Below are positions 19,601 through 29,958 of a stretch of 64,000 bases of DNA, piece after piece. The stretch's first letter is position 1; each line of letters opens with the position of its first letter. The notes below the pieces were generated by a model. It was not told where the DNA came from, did no database searches, and saw only the letters and a list, made by a program, of their open reading frames with translations. A program made the position numbers and the translations under genes. The DNA lies in assembly GCA_036927565.1 (NCBI GenBank), contig JAYESD010000011.1:98121178-98185177 (forward strand), given 5' to 3'. Source of the stretch: Tuctoria greenei. Taxonomy: Eukaryota > Streptophyta > Magnoliopsida > Poales > Poaceae.

Positions 19601-20891
19601 AAGGTCGCCCAATTCTTCCATAGGGTCTAGGACCATCTCTGTAATTCTCACTTGTATTTCTCTTCGTCTTCCTCAATTTTGTAATCCCTTGTCTTCAGAT
19701 GTAATCTCTTGTCTCCAGATAAATGAAATCCCCAAATTTTGCGAATTTCACTTTTTGTCTTCAACACTTTTATCTTCACTTGGCCCCCTAGTAGATGTAC
19801 ACAATTTTATTGTGAACATGTACCAAAAGGATATTATGTTTTGTTGAAGACTCATTTGCTCCGAACTTGTCGAATTTAGGTCCAAAGTCTTCGATAGTGA
19901 AGGCCCCCTGAGGTTGTCGGAGCTTAGAAGCTCCGGCATTGTCCATCGCTGGAGCTTGATAGCTCCGGCAATAGCCTCTATCAACACATAGAGCACCGAT
20001 AGTTAGTCCTCTGGGGTGTCGGAGCTGAGTAGCTCCGGCAGTGACCTTTGCCAACACTTAGTTTGTTGGCAGCAGACTCCATTTACGGGGTCTTCTCACC
20101 ATCTTTTATTTACCGTCGACGGCTGGCCCCCTTAGGGGAGTTGGAGCTTAGTTAGCTCCGGCTTTTCTCCATCAACGTAGATTTTATTTTTCCTGCACAC
20201 TTAAGCCAAGAAAAATAGTAAAATTTGTTCCTTGTCTATAATTTTGTCGCGGCTTACGATTCTCAAGAAGACTTTAAGTCAAACGCGATTTTAAATACAA
20301 CCGAATGCGTTGTCTTTTCTTCTAGATTCAACTGTCCATGGACCCGCCTTACTTTGGCCTGCTGGGGTGTAGGTAGAGTGGCGTACTTAGGGTGCTTTAC
20401 CAGGCTAAGTCGATAGCACACTCCAGCCCTAGATTGGCTTGGCGACTTTCAGACGAGTTGGCCATGAACGATATTTGAATCCAAAAGAACTGACAATACA
20501 ACTCGAATCGTATATAAATCGGTCGAACTAAAATTTCTTAAGAATTGCACGTCTTTGTTATAGACAAGAAAGAGAAAAATAAAAATGTTGAGCCTGTACA
20601 AAATAAATGCACGTGGAGTCTATTTCGCATGAAGATGTCTTTCATTATAGGTCCGGGGTACAGGGGAAACAACTACACTCTTAGGGTACGGAACCAGGCT
20701 AAGGGTGTTTCATTTCTCGTTTGACCCAGGGTAGTTAGCGACACTTTTAGTCCTGAGACTGTGACAAGCGTTGCATGAGCTTTGCGGACCTTTCGGGAAA
20801 GGTCCGGCGGCTCTCCCGGAGGAACTACCTGACTCTGTACAGTGACTCTATAACATACATCTCAAGTTACTCAAGACTCACCTCCGTGGTA
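19601..20891. other. Convergent spacer between antisense gene and integrase of element B
   Basis: No gene is supported. The plus-strand gene ends at 19600 and the minus-strand integrase ends at 20892, so transcripts from both strands would run into this 1.3-kb spacer. It contains four similar small hairpins (19919-20159) and A/T-rich stretches with possible polyadenylation words such as aataaa-like runs near 20575 and 20604. Confidence 0.6.
19919..20159. repeat. Four small hairpins of the GGAGCT...AGCTCC type
   Basis: Inverted repeats ggagcttagaagctcc (19919-19934), ggagcttgatagctcc (19951-19966), ggagctgagtagctcc (20021-20036) and ggagcttagttagctcc (20143-20159). Each has a 6-bp stem and a 4- or 5-base loop and is followed by ggc. 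They lie exactly in the convergent spacer and share the agctccgg word with the LTR. Confidence 0.75.
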
Positions 20892-22873
20892 TTAAGTGTA
20901 GAACTTACGGAGGTGCTCGATGTTCCAAGGATTTGGGAGAGGTGTCCCATCCTCGGTAGCCAAGCGAACGCTTCCGGGACGGGATACTTTAATCACTCGG
21001 AAGGGCCCCTCCCAGCCGGGGGAGAGTTTGTTTAACCCTTCTCTGGATTGTATTCACCATAGCACCAGATCGCCTTCCTCGAGCTATCGGTTGTGTACAT
21101 GCCGCTGGTGATAACGCCGTAGAGCTTGGCGATATTGGGCATTCCGAACAGCTGCTTGGCACCTTCCCTCCTCAAGGAGGTCTAGGTCTTCACGTTGGAG
21201 CTGGTCCTGTGCGGCTTCGTCGAAGGTCCGGACCCGGAGTGAACCCAAGGTGATTTCCAGAGGAAGGATTGCTTCAGCTCTGTACACTAGAAAGAAGGGT
21301 GTTTCTACGGTTGACCGATTTGGAGATGTCCTGTTGGCCCATAGAGTGGGCGGAAGCTCTTCGATCCAGTTGGCTCCATGTTTTTCAAGCGCTCATAAGT
21401 GCGCGTTTTAAGTCCTTTAAGGATTTCAGCATTTGCTCTCTCGGCTTGGCCATTGCTGGCTGGGTGAGCTACGGAGGCGTAGCAAACTTGTATGCCAAGG
21501 TCTTTGCAATATCCTTGGAATGCGGAGCTTGTGAATTGGGTCCCATTATCAGTGATGATTTTGTTTGGGACTCCAAATCTGCATACAATGGACTGCAGAA
21601 AGTTGATAGCAGATTGCTTGTTGATTGTCACAACTGGAGTTGCTTTCGGCCACTTGGTGAACTTGTCAATGGCGACGTACAGGAACTTGTAACCTCCGAC
21701 GGCTCTTGGGAAAGGTCCCAAGATGTCCATCCCCCACACAGCGAAGGGCCATGTAGGAGGTATCATTTGTAAGGGCTGAGCCGGAGTGTGAATTTGCTTT
21801 GCATGAAATTGACATGCTTTGCATTTTTTCACCAGCTCAGTTGCATCCTGGAGTGTTGTAGGCCAGTGGAAGCCATGCCGAAAGGCTTTACCCACCAGCG
21901 TGCAGGAAGACGCGTGGTTCCCACACTCGCCTCCATGGATTTCTGTGAGGAGCTCACAGCCTTCTTCCCTTGTGATGCACCGCATTAGGATGCCGTTGGC
22001 ACCGCGCCGGTAGAGATCCCCTTCTATCAACGTGTATCTTTTAGCCAATCTGACAACCCGGTCAACGGATACATCATCATCAGGAAGGATGTTGTCTTTC
22101 AGGTAGTTCCGGATCTCCGAGATCCATGCATCGGAACTAACTTGAGTATTTGAGTCTTGCGTGCTGGGTTGCTCGGAGCTTCCGGCAGCACCTACGACCC
22201 TTGATGGCTGCCATGGTAACAGGGCCATCGGGACTGTCAGCTTCGGGATGCTGATCTCGCCCCCTTCGCTCAGTTCGGCAGGCTGAGCTGTGGGTTTCGA
22301 CAATCTCCGGACAAAAGCTCCATCAGGAGCCAGAGCTCCGGTTGACGCTTTCGTCGAGAGTTCGTCGGCTTCAGCGTTGTGGGCACGCTGAACATGGTGG
22401 AGGTCTAGGACTTCGAAATCCTTCTGAAGCCTCTGGACTTCAAGGAGGTAAGCAGCTAACTGGAGATTATTGCAGGAGCATTCACCCTTCACCTGCTTAA
22501 TGATGAGCTGTGAATCTCCCTTGACCAGCAATTGCTTAACACCATATGACAGTGCCACCTTTAGTCCGTAGATGAGTGCTTCATACTCTGCCATGTTGTT
22601 GGTTGCCTTGAAATCAAGGTGTACCATGTATTTCACCTTCTCCCCAGTCGGTGCAAGGAGAAGGATTCCAGCTCCGGCCCCCTGCTTCTGCATGGAGCCA
22701 TCGAAGTAGAGGGTCCAGTGAGGCTTGGTGAAGGTTGGAGCTTGATGCTCTGTCTTCTGCTCACTGGGGCCCCCAGGGTTTGATGGAGAGGGAGTCCATT
22801 CTATCACAAAATCTGCCAATGCTTGACTCTTGACTGCTTGCCTTGAAATAAATTCAAGATCAAATTCAGCCAA
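20892..22873 (-). pseudogene. Archaeal-type RNase H and integrase of element B
   Basis: The minus-strand frame from 22873 is open for 522 codons. It begins at the end of the first RNase H connection (LEFISRQAVKSQALADFV). The second RNase H follows, with LYFDGSMQKQGAGAGI, NNMAEYEALIYGL and KGDSQLIIKQV. Integrase has an HHCC-like zinc domain (KKCKACQFHAKQIH) and a core with WGMDILGPFP, IITDNGTQF and HPASNGQAERAN, so D, D and E are all present. A frameshift near 21360-21390 breaks the reading; the C-terminal part continues at 21287 (RAEAILPLEI) with a TAG at 21084 and ends with the conserved GPFRV and LRKFY words before TAA at 20892. Confidence 0.9.
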
Positions 22874-22882
22874 TTTCGCTGC

Positions 22883-23506
22883 CTATTTTGCAATATTCCC
22901 AGTTGAATTGGGATTATGCAAAATTGCTCGAATTGGGTAAGAGGTCACCACTGAGACTTTGTGAGCTTGGAAGTAATGGCGAAGCTTTCTGGAGGCAATA
23001 AGAACTGCATAGAGCAGCTTATGCACCTCTAGGTATCGAGTCTTGGCATCATGTAGTACTTCACTAATGAAGTACACTGGGCGCTAAATGGTCCGGACCC
23101 TCCCGGAGGGGTCCGGAGCTTCCTCTTCGCTGACCCGGATCCTCTCGAAGGAATCCGAATTTTCTTCAGAGACCTCTAGGTTCTGGCTGGAGGAGCCCGG
23201 AGCTTCCTTAGAAATGACCTGGACCCTCCCTAAGGGGTCTAGGTTTCCTGAAGCGACTTCTTGTGGATTCGAATCTGGGAGCTGGGACCCAGACTCGCTT
23301 TCAGGAACCTCCGGACCCTCCCGAAGGTGTCTGGATTCCTGAGTATGAGGTAGTTCTGGTCTCTTCGCAACCAGAACCATGCTGACGACTTCGTCAGTAG
23401 CTGAAATATAAAGCAATAAAGGCTCACTAGGGTTCGGAGCTACCAGAATTGGTAGGGTGGTGAGGAACTGTTTCAGCTCCTGGAATGCCTTTTCTGCTTC
23501 TTCGGA
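22883..23506 (-). pseudogene. First RNase H of element B with an unusual inserted segment
   Basis: On the minus strand the RNase H starts LLLYISATDEVVSMVLVAKR, the usual beginning. It is then interrupted by about 75 in-frame codons rich in Glu, Pro and Ser (EGPEVPESESGSQ...) before RPVYFISEVLHDAKTRYLEV resumes. Stops at 23507 (TGG to TAG), 23084 (probably CAG to TAG) and 22883 (TGG to TAG) divide the frame. All three are C-to-T or G-to-A changes. The inserted segment is built from degenerate repeats. Confidence 0.8.
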
Positions 23507-24427
23507 CTATTGGAATGGTCCGAACTTCGTCAATAACTTGAAGAAGGGGAGTGCCCGTTCCGCCAGTCTTGAGATGAACCGGCTGAGGGCTGCTAGACAT
23601 CCAGTTAATTTTTGGACGTCCTTGATGCGGGTTGGTGGCCGCATGTCTTCAGTGGCCTTAATCTTCGCAGGATTAGCTTCTATGCCCCGGTGGCTTAACA
23701 GGAAACCAAGAAGTTTTCCGGAGCTAACCCCGAAGACACACTTGTCTAGGTTTAGCTTCGTGCGGGTGGCCCGCAGCTTGTCGAAGACAGCCTGCAAGGT
23801 GTCAAGGAGTAACTCCTTGTTCCTGACCTTGACCACGATGTCATCGACGTACACTTCCACTATGTCTCTAATAAGTTCTTCAAAAGTTTTGTACATAGCT
23901 CATACAAAAGTTGAAGCTGCATTCTTGAGACCAAAGGGCATGGCTGTGTAACAATACAATCCATCTACTGTGATGAATGAAGTATGCTCTTCATCTTCCC
24001 TAGACATCCTGATTTGATGATATCCGGAATATGCATCTAGGAAACACAGTAATTCACACCCGGAGGTGGAATCCACTATCTGATATATTCTAGGTAGTGG
24101 GAATGGATCTTTTGGACATGCCTTATTTAGTGTGGTGTAGTCGATGCACATCCGAAGCTTCCCGCCGGCCTTGGGCACAACGACTGGGTTTGCCAACCAT
24201 TTTGGATGGAATACTTCTCGGATGAATCCAGCTTCGAGCAACTTCTTCACTTCTTGTCGAATGAAGTTCTGTCGCTCTACGGATTGCTTCTGAGGCTTCT
24301 GATGCACAGGACGAGCATCGGGGTAGATCTTCAGATTGTGCTCAATCACTTCCCTGGGGATCCCAGGCATTTGTGACGGTTGCCAAGCAAACACGTCGAC
24401 GTTAGCCCGGAGGAAAGTGATGAGCAC
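23507..24427 (-). pseudogene. Reverse transcriptase of element B
   Basis: The frame starts at 24427 (ITFLRANVDVFAWQPSQMPG, the canonical Tat start of this domain). It contains RQEVKKLLEAGFIREV, VVVPKAGGKLRMCIDYTTLN, LCFLDAYSGYHQI and the YVDD box (VYVDDIVVKV, minus strand near 23845). An internal TGA at 23900-23902 replaces what is Arg (CGA) or Gln in relatives, and TAG closes it at 23507. All catalytic Asp residues are present. It would synthesise cDNA from the element RNA. Confidence 0.92.
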
Positions 24428-25328
24428 GAGTTCCTATTTTTTTGTTCAATCCTCCCGATATACGGGTGGTTTGAGCGGCATCAGAACCAATTTGGACGAC
24501 TTTGACGGGAATGTCGGTGTCGCTGCTTGGCTGCACTCGAGGTGCAGAAGTCGAGCCTCGTTGGCGAATGCTCGGGGGTTTTGGAGCTTGCTCCTGCCTG
24601 GAGTCCTCCTCTTGCGCTGTGGTGAGCGCATGGAGTTCTTCCAGTGCAGTTACTCCAGCGGTGCGATCTCCGAGGATCCGGAGAACGCCTACTGGCGTTG
24701 GCATCTTCAACACCAGATAGCCATAATGAGCAGTCGCCATGAATTTGTACAGGGCAGGTCTACCCAAGATGGCATTGAAGGGTAAGTTGATCTGAGCGAC
24801 GTCGAATACCAACTTCTCGGTGCGGTACTTCTCCCATGTCCCAAAGGTAACAGGGAGAGTAATAGCTCTGAATGGGGTGATTGCCCCTGGACCTACTCCA
24901 GAGAAAGGTCGAGAGGGGTGGAGATCCGAAGGTCGGTGCTGAAGCTTAGTGAAAGATTCGAAGCTGATGAGGTTAAGCCCCGAACCTCCATCTACCATGA
25001 CGTGGTGGAGCTGGATGTTGTTGATGGTAGGAGATACCATCAAGGTTAACTGTCCAGATCCAACCATGCTCCGGGGACAATCCGAAGCATCAAAAGTGAT
25101 GGTTGTGTCCATCCACTTTTGGTGAGGTTTCGGCCTGACTGTAGGGGCTACATCGGCCATATCCCGACGCATAGTCTTGATGACGCGACCGGAGGTGATA
25201 TCCCATGATCCACCAAAAATGGTGTTCCTGGTCTTCTGACGCTCGTTGTCATAGACGTCAGAATCATCGTCGACGGAGGTGTAGACGGCCTTCAGGACCT
25301 TTTTGGGATCCTGGAACCCTAACTCCTC
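24402..25328 (-). pseudogene. Protease region of element B pol
   Basis: This continues in the gag frame after one TAA at 25329-25331. The active site reads HHVMVDGGSGLNLISFESF (about 25000), the DGGS form common in Tat proteases. The word DCPRSMVGSGQLTLMV precedes it, as in relatives. At an A7 run on the minus strand (24436-24442) the frame slips by one and ends at 24402, while reverse transcriptase continues in another frame. Confidence 0.85.
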
Positions 25329-26852
25329 TTAAGCCGGTGCTTCGTCAACTTTTTGCTTTCCTTCCCTCTGTCGGAAAGGAGATTCCTCCCGGTGCTTGTT
25401 GTAGCACTCGGCAAGGTTTTGGACCTCCCGGCAGTCTTTCAAACTGTGGCTGCCTGTTTTGTGAATGGGACACCACACTTTGGGTTTGCCACTGTCTTCA
25501 GAAGACGGTTGAGGTCGCTTCTCGGGGCGTGGCCCCCGGCCACCCGGAGCTGCAGCAGCTGCAACGTTGGATGTGCCGGCCGACGGCTTCTTCTTGTCGT
25601 TGGTCTTCTTTTTCTTCTTGCCACTCCCGGAGGTAGCGGCTTCTTCTTTGGAGGGTTTCTTGTGACCCTCCGAGGTTGGTTTGGAGTGCATCTCATGGCC
25701 CTCCGCAGCTCGGGCACATTTGTCAGCCAAGCTGAAGAGTTCCGTGACACTGGTGATCTCCTTGATCGCCAGTTTCTCCAACATCTTCTTGTCCCGTACG
25801 CCCTGTCTGAATGCCACAATGACAGAGGCGCTAGAGATAGAAGGGATAGTGTTTCGTACCTGAGACAACATGTGGATGAATGACTGCAAGGATTCTCCCC
25901 CTTTTTGCACGACCGCAAAAAGATCCAGTTCAGTGCCTGGCCGGGTGTATGAACTCCCGAAGTTGGCAGTGAACTGATGGCACAACTCCTCCCAACTGTT
26001 GATAGAGTTGGGTGGAAGGCTCATAAACCAGGACCTGGCAGTCCCAGTTAAGGCCACTGGAAAGTAATTGGCCATCACGACCTCATTTCCTCCGGCTGCC
26101 AAGATTGCAGTGGAGTATATCTGAAGAAATTCGGCGGGATTGACAGTCCCGTCGAATTTTTCCAGCAGGTGAGGCCGGAACTTCTGTGGCCATCTAACCA
26201 TGCGCAGATGCATGGCCAAGGCTGAACAGCCTCCTCCTACTCCTTCAGGAGTAGAAAGGTTCTGAGCTTCCCGTCTTTCTCGGGCACGCTCAATATGGAC
26301 TCGGCCGTCCTGCTGGCGGTAACGGCGATCAAGCTTCGCCTGGAGGTCGTGAGTCGAAAGATTGGATACCGTGTGAGTGCGTCGTGCCCCGGAGGGCAAC
26401 GACGTCACTTGTTGTGACGCAACACGTCTCCTGTTATTGGAGACATGCGGACCAAGTCTTCCAGACAAAGTCCGCCGCTGCGACGGGGCTCTTCCTGAAG
26501 GAGGAGGGCCCTGGTTGCTGAGGCGTTCGGCTGCTGCTGCAACCAAATGCTCCACATCGGCCCTCCACTGCTCCAGTGCATCCCGAGATGCATCCGGAGG
26601 TGGTGGGCATTGGAGAAGAGCACGCGCCGCATGAAGCGCGTGTTTCGGGTTGTCATGATTTGCCGATGCAGTGATTGACGCCAGCGCACCATCACGCTGC
26701 CCAGCACGATTTGCTGGAGGAGACGGTGGTGGTGGGAGTGTGACTCCTGCTGGTGCTGAGGCTCCTGCTGGTGGCTTCCTATTGGAGGGATTGCCTCCAA
26801 CAACCTGAGCAGCAGGTTGGCCGTTGGATGATCCAGCAGCAGAGTTCACCAT
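25329..26852 (-). CDS. gag: Gag of element B
   Basis: Open for 507 codons from ATG at 26852 (MVNSAAGSSNGQ); an upstream TTG is not a likely start. The N-terminal 200 residues are low-complexity Pro/Ala/Arg-rich. The capsid-like gag domain is at about residues 215-350, with FRPHLLEKFDGTVNPAEFL, ARSWFMSLPPNSINSW and LFAVVQKGGESLQSF. A Lys-rich stretch follows (GKKKKKTNDKKK), then a knuckle-like motif CPIHKTGSHSLKDC near the end. TAA at 25329 separates it from the protease frame, which is in phase. It would form the virus-like particle. This is the only essentially intact gag in the window. Confidence 0.9.
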   Translation of the reverse strand: MVNSAAGSSNGQPAAQVVGGNPSNRKPPAGASAPAGVTLPPPPSPPANRAGQRDGALASITASANHDNPKHALHAARALLQCPPPPDASRDALEQWRADVEHLVAAAAERLSNQGPPPSGRAPSQRRTLSGRLGPHVSNNRRRVASQQVTSLPSGARRTHTVSNLSTHDLQAKLDRRYRQQDGRVHIERARERREAQNLSTPEGVGGGCSALAMHLRMVRWPQKFRPHLLEKFDGTVNPAEFLQIYSTAILAAGGNEVVMANYFPVALTGTARSWFMSLPPNSINSWEELCHQFTANFGSSYTRPGTELDLFAVVQKGGESLQSFIHMLSQVRNTIPSISSASVIVAFRQGVRDKKMLEKLAIKEITSVTELFSLADKCARAAEGHEMHSKPTSEGHKKPSKEEAATSGSGKKKKKTNDKKKPSAGTSNVAAAAAPGGRGPRPEKRPQPSSEDSGKPKVWCPIHKTGSHSLKDCREVQNLAECYNKHREESPFRQREGKQKVDEAPA

Positions 26853-26890
26853 TCTCAAAATCTCAGGCGCCCCCTACCTGGCACGCTAAC

Positions 26891-27747
26891 TGTCGGTGGT
26901 TTGGAACCGGAAGATCTCCCTACACTGCTAAGGTGATAGGGGAGTTTGATGTTCGGTATGGGCACGCGGAGATTCAAGAAGGTGAGTAGGAATTGACATA
27001 GGAGACACAAGAATTTACATGGTTCGGGCCGCCTGAGCATAATACCCTACTCCACGGGTGTGTTGGTGTTGTATTAGCAGTATGAGCTTGTGATGAGCGT
27101 ATGAGGCGCGTGTATGTGTGTGTTCAGCCCCTGAACATGTCGTCGGCCTGTCCTTTTATAGTTCAAGGGCAGGCCGTTACAAGTTAGCCTGGCCCGACAT
27201 GTGGCCCCGGCGGTTACTAGTATTGACACTTATTTAACACATTTAATCGCTCTTAATGACCCTGTAACGGGCTTTGACAGCACCGTTATTGGTGTTAGGA
27301 TCGTCCGTTTAAGTGTCATTAATATGGTATTAATGACACTTAATCGAGTCTTGAAGTCCTTGGCTCTCCTTTGAAGATCCGGAGCCGTTGTAGGGTTTTC
27401 CGGAGGTTAGGAGCTGAAGATTCGACGATTGGACACGTGGCAGCTTCGGAGCTTGCTGTGCGAAACAGATAGCTCCGGGGCTACCTGACACGTGTCAGGT
27501 CCGGAGCTTCTCTCGGTCTGGGGTTAAGTCCGGAGGTGCCATTTCAGTACATGGCCCGGAGCTCCCCCCTTATGGGCGGTAGCTCCGGTTTGGTAGTACA
27601 TGTGGCGACCCAGGGATTAACCATGTTGGAGAAGCGGGTTCGGTTATGTCTGACATGTGGGCCTCCGAGGGTCTTCAAACCAAGTAGATGACTTTCCTTT
27701 GAGATCATTGTAACCTCAAGGGGTGTACGGTTTCTAGGGTACCGACA
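26891..27747 (-). repeat. 5' LTR of element B
   Basis: Same length (857 bp) and ends as the left LTR. It lies upstream of gag on the minus strand, so it is the promoter LTR. The bases between it and gag on the minus strand begin gttagcgtgccaggtagg, where the primer-binding site should be; I could not match it with confidence to a tRNA. Confidence 0.95.
27154..27160 (-). promoter_or_regulatory. TATA box of element B 5' LTR
   Basis: The reverse complement is tataaaa within cttgaactataaaaggac. It is conserved in the left LTR and in element A. Confidence 0.75.
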
Positions 27748-29958
27748 CATCCTAATACCAAGTTTCCCTATAATCATGTAGGTCATCCAGGCACTCATAA
27801 CTGGGAGCACGGCTATCTTCATAGTTTTAATACTCTACAAAGGTTGTACCGCTTTACCCACGTGTTTGTGATTTCATCACCCGTCGGTGACTAAAGAACC
27901 TCCCTTATGCCAATTACACTTCCTTTGGTGTATGGCCCAGAGATCACAAAATAGCCTTTACAAAGGAATTACTAGCCTATTTAGACCCCATTGAGGTTTC
28001 ACCGGCGGCGATGCCTCCAACTGAGCAGATCTTCAACCAAGGGCCCCCTCTTGAGCCATTCGGATCCCAGGGTAGTCCCACCAATTATCAACAAAGGAAA
28101 TCCTACTACCCCTTCCCCGAGCATCCTTAATTGTCCAAATAGCACTAGCAAAGCCCAAATTAATCAGTCATGCCGCACCCATACTTGGCCTCGTGGTGGC
28201 ACTGTAGTCCTGGCTTATTCTCACATGAACCAGTGCTTAGATCTAAAAAGCAAAACCACCATAACTTCGAACCCATCCACATACCAGGCTTGCTTAGATG
28301 ACCCATTACCACATCATATTAACCAGTTCACATTAATCATAATCTCATAATTACATAATTAAGGTAAGTGGTATAGTTGTTTTCCCATCCCAATTAATTA
28401 AGCAATCAAAAAGGTAAAAATCCTATCCCTACTATCTACCATAAATTCTAGTTTACAATGGTGGTTTAACAAATCTAGTAAACTTCCTATCATAGGGTTT
28501 CCCATCAAATTGACACAAGCATACTGTTTGCAAAAAAACATTTTTTTCAAAACAGGATCAATATGTTTCAAAGACACTTGCCTTGCTCTTGGGATTGGTT
28601 CGGGTAGAAGCCTTCAAACTCTTGGCGCTGTAGATCCTCCGTGGCACATTCTAGCGCAAATCCGTCTAATCTGCACAATAAATATACAAACAAGAAACAC
28701 AATCAAAGAGTGCACAAACATTACTCAATATGACATGATATGCATGATTAATGCAAATGCAAGGTGGAACTTGTTAATGAGTTGCTTTTAATAATCACTA
28801 ACTAGTCCTAATAGCTTTTAACAAGTTTATACATGTTTGGATATGATTAGATCTAATTTTAGAATTAATTCAAAAGAAATCAACCAGGAAAATCGGAGTA
28901 ATCCGCTAGGGACCTGACAAGTCCGCACTGTGCGAGAATGGTAGATTAGGGTTTTCTAGATCGATGTGAATTTGGAGATTTGGAGTTGAATTCATGTAAG
29001 GAAAAGGAAGTAGAAGGTATACCATGTGTTTAGAACTCCAATGAACCAAAGATCTTGGAGGCAACACTTGGATGTTGACGATCTAGGGTTGATGAAGAAC
29101 TTGGAGATGCATTGGTGATGAAGAACAAAACTTGATAGAGATCTTAATCCTCTTTTGTTTCCTCCTCTTCTTCTTCTTGCTTGGGATCTCCCCCTCCCTC
29201 CTTGATGGTGGCTTTCCACGAACTAGGGTTTGGGTGGTTGGAAAAGTGGCAAATAGATGTCAAGCCAAGGGGTGGGGTTGTTTATATAGAGGTGGAGGCT
29301 AGGATTAGATGGATTTCGAGTTTGAGATGAGTAGGGGTCGGTTTCGAGTACCACATGGGTTCTAAAAGAGTTAGGCACGACGTCCCTAGGCCCACTCAAT
29401 GTAAAACCCAAGAAACAAGTCATGAAACAAAAGATCAACTCGGAGTCGCGATTTATGGAAAAGTCCGAAAAGGGCCAGACTAGTCCAAAGTTGTCTAGAG
29501 AAAAATCGGACAAGTCCGCACTGGATATTAGACAAGTTCGAACTTATCTAGAGGGGAAAAACGGACAGGTCTGGCCTAAAATCGGACAAGTCCGACTTTA
29601 GCCATAGAGGAAAACGGACAAGTCTGCTGGGACACCGGACTAGTCCGGACAAGTCTAGCGACTTAGCAAATTTTCAAGGATTCTTGGAACACCGGACTAG
29701 TCTGCACAGGACCGGACAAGTCCGAAAGTGTCCAGAGGCAAAAACAGACTAGTCCGCAGAAAAAGGACAAGTCCAAGTGAGGTCAGAAAGAAATCAGACT
29801 AGTCCGCACCAAAATTGGACTAGTCCGAAATTTCCATAATACTTAATTGCTGTTTTGTTCAAAATTCATTTAAAAATTTGTTCCTTTTTATGTGGGTTAA
29901 TGTTCAACATATATTAGGATGTATGCAAGGCATGATGCATGAAAATGAGGGTGTTACA
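27748..29958 (-). repeat. 3' LTR of element D, remainder after element B
   Basis: Continues D's left LTR after the duplicated catcc (27748-27752). Together with 14105-14741 it gives an LTR of about 2.84 kb. It ends gggtgttaca at 29958. Inside are an inverted TATA box (tttatata at 29281), a palindrome cluster at 29470-29830, and long stretches with no genes. The next bases, aacctacccccttgaa, are the polypurine tract read from the other strand. Confidence 0.9.
29470..29830 (-). repeat. Palindrome cluster in D's 3' LTR
   Basis: About fifteen copies of GGACTAGTCC and GGACAAGTCC words, such as cggacaagtccg at 29507-29518 and accggactagtccggac near 29634. On D's sense strand the second type reads GGACTTGTCC, the same as in element C. 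The homologous cluster in D's right LTR is at 42320-42690. Confidence 0.85.

Larger units (their letters stand above)
14742..27747 (-). mobile_element. Element B: complete 13-kb Tat-lineage Ty3/gypsy retrotransposon
   Basis: Two 857-bp LTRs with TG...CA ends (14742-15598 and 26891-27747) are flanked by a perfect catcc duplication (14737-14741 and 27748-27752). By hand the LTRs differ at roughly 35 sites, mostly transitions. The element reads on the minus strand: gag, protease, reverse transcriptase, RNase H, a second archaeal-type RNase H, integrase, then an antisense gene on the plus strand before the 3' LTR. The dual RNase H and antisense extra gene define the Tat lineage. It inserted into D's left LTR, so it is younger than D. 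Gag is open; pol has several stops and frameshifts. Confidence 0.93.

Noticed and set aside
26881..26890. Primer-binding site of element B
   Set aside because: The bases next to the 5' LTR do not match initiator tRNA-Met or tRNA-Asp convincingly, so no tRNA is named.
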